A DNA stretch of 64,000 bases from Bombardia bombarda. Lineage: Eukaryota > Ascomycota > Sordariomycetes > Sordariales > Lasiosphaeriaceae. The notes below the pieces were generated by a model that worked only from the letters and a program-made list of their open reading frames with translations, searched no databases and was not told the DNA's origin. Position numbers and translations under genes: made by a program. The DNA lies in assembly GCA_030512295.1 (NCBI GenBank), contig JAULSR010000004.1:1-64000 (forward strand), given 5' to 3'. This document shows positions 60,696 through 64,000 of the stretch, piece after piece. Every line of letters starts with the position of its first letter. The stretch's first letter is position 1.

Positions 60696-61060
60696 TGTGG
60701 CTGGTCGTCGTCGTCGTCTTCGTCGTGTCGTCGAGCGTCGAGCGTGAGCATACTACTACGAACGACCTGACGAGCCGAGCGGGAACGGGGGAGCTTTCAG
60801 GTCGGGAAAGGTAATCTTGAAGCCATTGAGGGCCAATCATTGGCTGCGGTAGAAGGAAAGTTCCCGCCCGTCTCCACTAAAAAGTGTACGGGGCCAATCA
60901 GCCTTCGCCGCTATTTTTACAGGGGGATTAGGTTCTCGCGACCGCTGCTGGTACCTTAGACTTAGTTCCTTGAGCGCGAACCGAACCCCGATCGTCACCT
61001 TCTTGCTAGATCGGACTGACTGACTGCCAGTCTCTCGCGCACGCATCAACACAACACATA
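60696..61060. promoter_or_regulatory. Bidirectional promoter with three CCAAT boxes
   Basis: This 365-bp spacer lies between two divergent genes. GCCAATCATTGGC (60832-60844) is a perfect inverted pair of CCAAT boxes, and another CCAAT lies at 60894-60898. CCAAT boxes are bound by the HAP/CBC complex, which commonly drives genes for mitochondrial proteins in fungi. Function here is inferred. Confidence 0.6.
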
Positions 61061-62320
61061 ATGGCCACCAGGATATCCAGCGCCGTCCCGCGGGCGCGGG
61101 GCATGATGCTGGCAGCGGTCTCGCGGCCTGCTGCTGTCGGCCTGCAGCAGAGGTGGCTGTCGTTGTCTGCATCTCGCCAAAGCATGTTATTCTCTCTTGT
61201 CTCGTCTCCGCAGACTCTCGATTTTGAACCCTCTGGCTAACTCTCTCGATCAATTCGCCCCGACTACCTAGCCTCCCACGTCATCACCTTCTCCAAATCG
61301 GTCTCGCCCGAGATCAAAGATGAGCTGCAAAAGATCCGGGATGAGATCATCCTCCCAACCTACCTAGCCCCGGAGCAGCAAAAGATGATCTACAACCCCA
61401 AATACGAGAAGAAGCTCCAAAAGAACCCCATCACCATGGAGATCGACGGGGAGGTGGTCAACTTTGGCTACAGGGACAGGATGGCCATGCCCAACACACA
61501 GGTCCTGATGCGGCACGTGGCAAAGGGCATGAAGACGCCCGCAGACTTCAACAACCTGTCGGCCCTGCTCGAGGGCGTCGTCAAGCAAGCACACCGCAAG
61601 CTACACAAGGATGTACTCGAGAAGTTTGTCGTTCAGGCACAGTATAGCGGCTGCATGAAGGTCATCATGGACTGCGTGACCAACGCCAAGAAGACGGGCT
61701 TCAAGCCCAACACGCCCCGGTTGATCGATACGCTGGTCACCGCCATCCAGCGGGACGCCATCGATAGCGGCTTCAGCATGAAGAAGACAGAGCAGGCGCG
61801 GCGGAGAATCCAGACGGTGCTCGAGATCCTCGAGGTGAACGAGCTGGAGAAGGTGCGCCGCAACACAAAGACGACGGGGCCGACCATCGTCCTACACAGA
61901 GACCCCACCACCCTCGCGGCGAGGCTCCACATGGCCGCGGCGATGGCAGCCAAGCACTACGACGGAAAGGACCTCGACGGGTCGGTGACCAAGTACGCCG
62001 AGGAGCTCGTGCAGCTGTGGCCCGAGGGCAAGGGGTTGGGTAATCTGTACCCCGCCGAGTACTACAAGCGGAACGAGCTCATGCGTCACCTCGCATTCCG
62101 GCCTAGGTTCTTCGGGGTTGCAGCTGCCATCGCCAACGGCTTCTTGCTGGCGGCCGAGGTGGTCACAGCGCCCGAGCTGGCGTCACAGCTGCGGACAAGG
62201 GGGGCGACTGTGAAGGCGGAGGCGGAGGCGCTGCTTGCAACAGCCGCCGGTGATAATTCAAGAAGCACAGAGTTGTTCAACAAGCTATTTGGCGAACAAA
62301 AGGAAGCAGTAAAGGCATGA
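61061..62320 (+). CDS. Conserved fungal protein, predicted mitochondrial, function unrecognised
   Basis: I do not recognise a named family. The ATG at 61061 opens a convincing mitochondrial presequence (MATRISSAVPRARGMMLAAV, then LQQRWLSLSAS). The main exon starts after an intron whose acceptor is CTAG at 61268-61271 and runs 61272-62320 (349 complete codons plus stop). The acceptor needs a phase-1 donor, but every GT in exon 1 is in phase 0 or 2, so exon 1 or its junction is unresolved; another missed base is possible. Visible features are a conserved-looking start (HVITFSKSVSPEIKDELQKI), YNPKYEKKLQKNPITMEIDG, and helical repeats that could be TPR- or PPR-like (FVVQAQYSGCMKVIMDCVTN, FKPNTPRLIDTLVTAIQRDA). 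An Ala-rich C-terminus follows. It shares a promoter with bL19m and nearly touches the cysteine synthase gene at its 3' end (90 bp), which fits a mitochondrial role. Confidence 0.75.
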
Positions 62321-62410
62321 TAGATCCCAACGGGTTCGCTATGTAGGGTATTTTGTAACAAAAAATATGTATGTATGTATATGAGGGGCGCCAAAAACAA
62401 AACCAATTAA

Positions 62411-63581
62411 CTATGGCAAGACTATATACTTCTCTAAATGCTTGGGCACGGCGGAGCGCAGCTTCTTTTCTTCCAGCCACTTACCCGAAAAGAGGCGGTC
62501 GGCATAGCGATATGCGCCGTCGCAGAGCATGGTCACCACCGTGTGGCCCTTGCCCAGCTTCTCGGCCACCTCCTTGGCAGCAACCACGTTCAGGGCCGAG
62601 CTCGCGCCGAGATAGAGACCCTCCTCATCCAGACACCTGTACACCATCTCGATGCTCTTCTCGTCGCTGATGTGCAGCGACCCGTCGATCAGGTCCACGT
62701 CGGGCTTGAGGTTGTCAGTAATACGGCCCTGGCCGATGCCCTCAGTGATGCTAGACCCGGAGCGCTCCACCAGCCTGCCGCCCGAGCTAAAGTACGAGTG
62801 CAGCACGCTTCCCGGCGGGTCGGCCAAGTAGGACTTGACGCGGCTGTCGGATACCGTCTTGAGGTAGCGCGTGGTGCCGGCCAGGGTGCCGCCGGTGCCG
62901 GTGGCGCAGGTGAAGGCGTCGACCTTGCCGGCGGTCTGCTCCCAGATCTCGGGGCCGGTGGTCTCGATGTGGGCGCGGCGGTTGGCGATGTTGTCGAACT
63001 GGTTCGTCCAGACGGCGTTGTCGAGGCGGTCGGCGTGGCGCTTGGCCTGGTGGTTGTAATTTTGGGGGTTGTCGAAGGCGACGGCGGGGACGGGGTAGAC
63101 CTCGGCGCCGAGCAGGCGCAGCAGGTCGATCTTGCCCTGGGACTGGGTGTTGGGCATGTAGATGACGAGCTTGTAGCCGCGGCTGCGGCAGACGTGCGCC
63201 AGCCCGATGCCCGTGTTGCCGGCGGTGCCCTCGACTACGGTGCCCCCGGGCCGCAGCAGCCCCCGCTCCTCGGCGTCCTTGACCACGTAGAGAGCTGCCC
63301 GGTCCTTGACGGAGCCGCCCGGGTTCATGAACTCGGCCTTGCCGAGGACTTCACAGCCTGTCTCCTCGGATAGTTTGTTGAGGCGGATCAGCGGCGTGTT
63401 GCCGATGGCTGGTGCGTGTTAGCCTCGCACTTTCCTATTTTTCGTACCAATTACTTAAAAACTTACCTTCTGTCAGACCCTTGGCTATGCCTTGGGCCCT
63501 GGAGACGGCGATGAGGTGCGGGCTCACGTCGGCCGCCCGCAGCGCCGTCGTCGCAAATGTGCGGATGCCGTGGCGAAACAT
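62411..63581 (-). CDS. Cysteine synthase-like PLP enzyme, mitochondrial type (cysteine synthase 2)
   Basis: This is a member of the O-acetylserine (thiol)-lyase / cystathionine beta-synthase PLP family. It resembles the fungal mitochondrial 'cysteine synthase 2' group (yeast YGR012W-like). Exon 1 is 63581-63467 and exon 2 is 63408-62411, with a 58-nt phase-1 intron, for 370 residues. The N-terminus [20 protein letters not shown] looks like a mitochondrial targeting sequence. [13 protein letters not shown] leads to the PLP lysine motif [14 protein letters not shown] (K73). The substrate loop is [14 protein letters not shown], and the phosphate-binding loop is [10 protein letters not shown]. 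The later conserved serine region is [13 protein letters not shown]. An insertion compared with bacterial CysK ([20 protein letters not shown]) is typical of this group. Whether it makes cysteine or another product is not evident. It converges on the preceding gene. Confidence 0.92.
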
Positions 63582-64000
63582 GATCGCTTATATAAATATA
63601 AACACAGGAACAGAAGAGGAGTGGGTGTCACAGCGGACGAGGTCAGCTCTTAAAATATTGTAGAATTAAACCTCAAATCGCATGCGCCATGGGTCCTACC
63701 CGGGTACGCAGGTTCGTTGAAAGTGGAAGCTGGCGGCCGATGGCGCAATTGAACGCTGGCCCGCCCAGCAGATGGATTCCATTATCCGGGGCGTGGGGGG
63801 GCCACTCCCTAGCGGATAGCGACAGGGAACCCTGGCCCTGGCCCCGTTTCGCCCTGTTCCTGCAGCGCGTCTCAGCTGGAGCTGAACCTGTCGGGACGGG
63901 AAGAGGACGGTCTTGGCATCCCGTCATCCCATGGAATTCTGATTTTCAACTTTGCACGCGACTAGGGACAGACATCCATCAGCTCCGACCGCCATCTACG
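63582..64000. other. Right-edge sequence, no gene seen
   Basis: Upstream region of the cysteine synthase-like gene. I see no gene or motif I can support. Confidence 0.5.

Noticed and set aside
62438..63373. 311-codon plus-strand ORF opposite the cysteine synthase gene
   Set aside because: A shadow of GC-rich codons; the minus strand carries all PLP-enzyme motifs.

Overview
The window looks like nuclear DNA of a filamentous ascomycete, most likely a Sordariomycete. Genes carry short introns (about 45-125 nt) with GT...AG ends and CTAAC/CTAAT-like branch sites. The products are typical fungal orthologues: PDH protein X, NuA3 subunit Nto1, PP1, eIF3a, TRK K+ transporter, a G-gamma ending in CCVVM and a WSC-domain protein. 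Intergenic DNA is long and rich in simple repeats. I assign about 15 protein-coding loci. I found no tRNA, rRNA or CRISPR array, and no transposon with recognisable ends.

Layout. The left end (1-6.2 kb) looks accessory: a small unrecognised gene, a fungal APH-like phosphotransferase with a one-base frameshift, and a DUF3435/FluG-type gene that keeps the R...HxxR...Y pattern of tyrosine recombinases. Core genes begin at 6.6 kb with pdx1. An 11.5 kb stretch with no gene I can support follows. Next come an LRR protein (19.5-22.2), nto1 (25.2-29.0), the PP1 catalytic subunit (34.4-35.7), a perfect 16-copy 10-bp minisatellite (37.0), a selenoprotein-W-like (Rdx) protein (38.0-39.0), G-gamma (40.3-40.9), eIF3a whose first coding exon is only the ATG (42.5-46.0), a secreted WSC protein (50.3-52.2) and trk1 (53.2-56.0). 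The right end (59.8-63.6) is a compact group of three genes for mitochondrial or probably mitochondrial proteins: bL19m, an unrecognised conserved protein and a mitochondrial-type cysteine synthase. The first two diverge from a short promoter containing an inverted pair of CCAAT boxes plus a third CCAAT.

Working together. No operon-like pathway is present. The clearest functional grouping is the mitochondrial trio. Signalling and housekeeping genes (PP1, G-gamma, eIF3a, Nto1, Trk1) sit between long regulatory spacers. In three genes (APH-like, Rdx, bL19m) the frame is restored by one extra base in an A/T or G/C homopolymer. This suggests consensus errors at homopolymers rather than three independent pseudogenes, and it affects how this sequence should be read.

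The most interesting hypothesis is that the DUF3435 gene, its 5' end facing pdx1 and reading away from it toward accessory cargo, marks the edge of a large Starship-like mobile element extending left of the window. I cannot see terminal repeats or the far end, so this is unproven.
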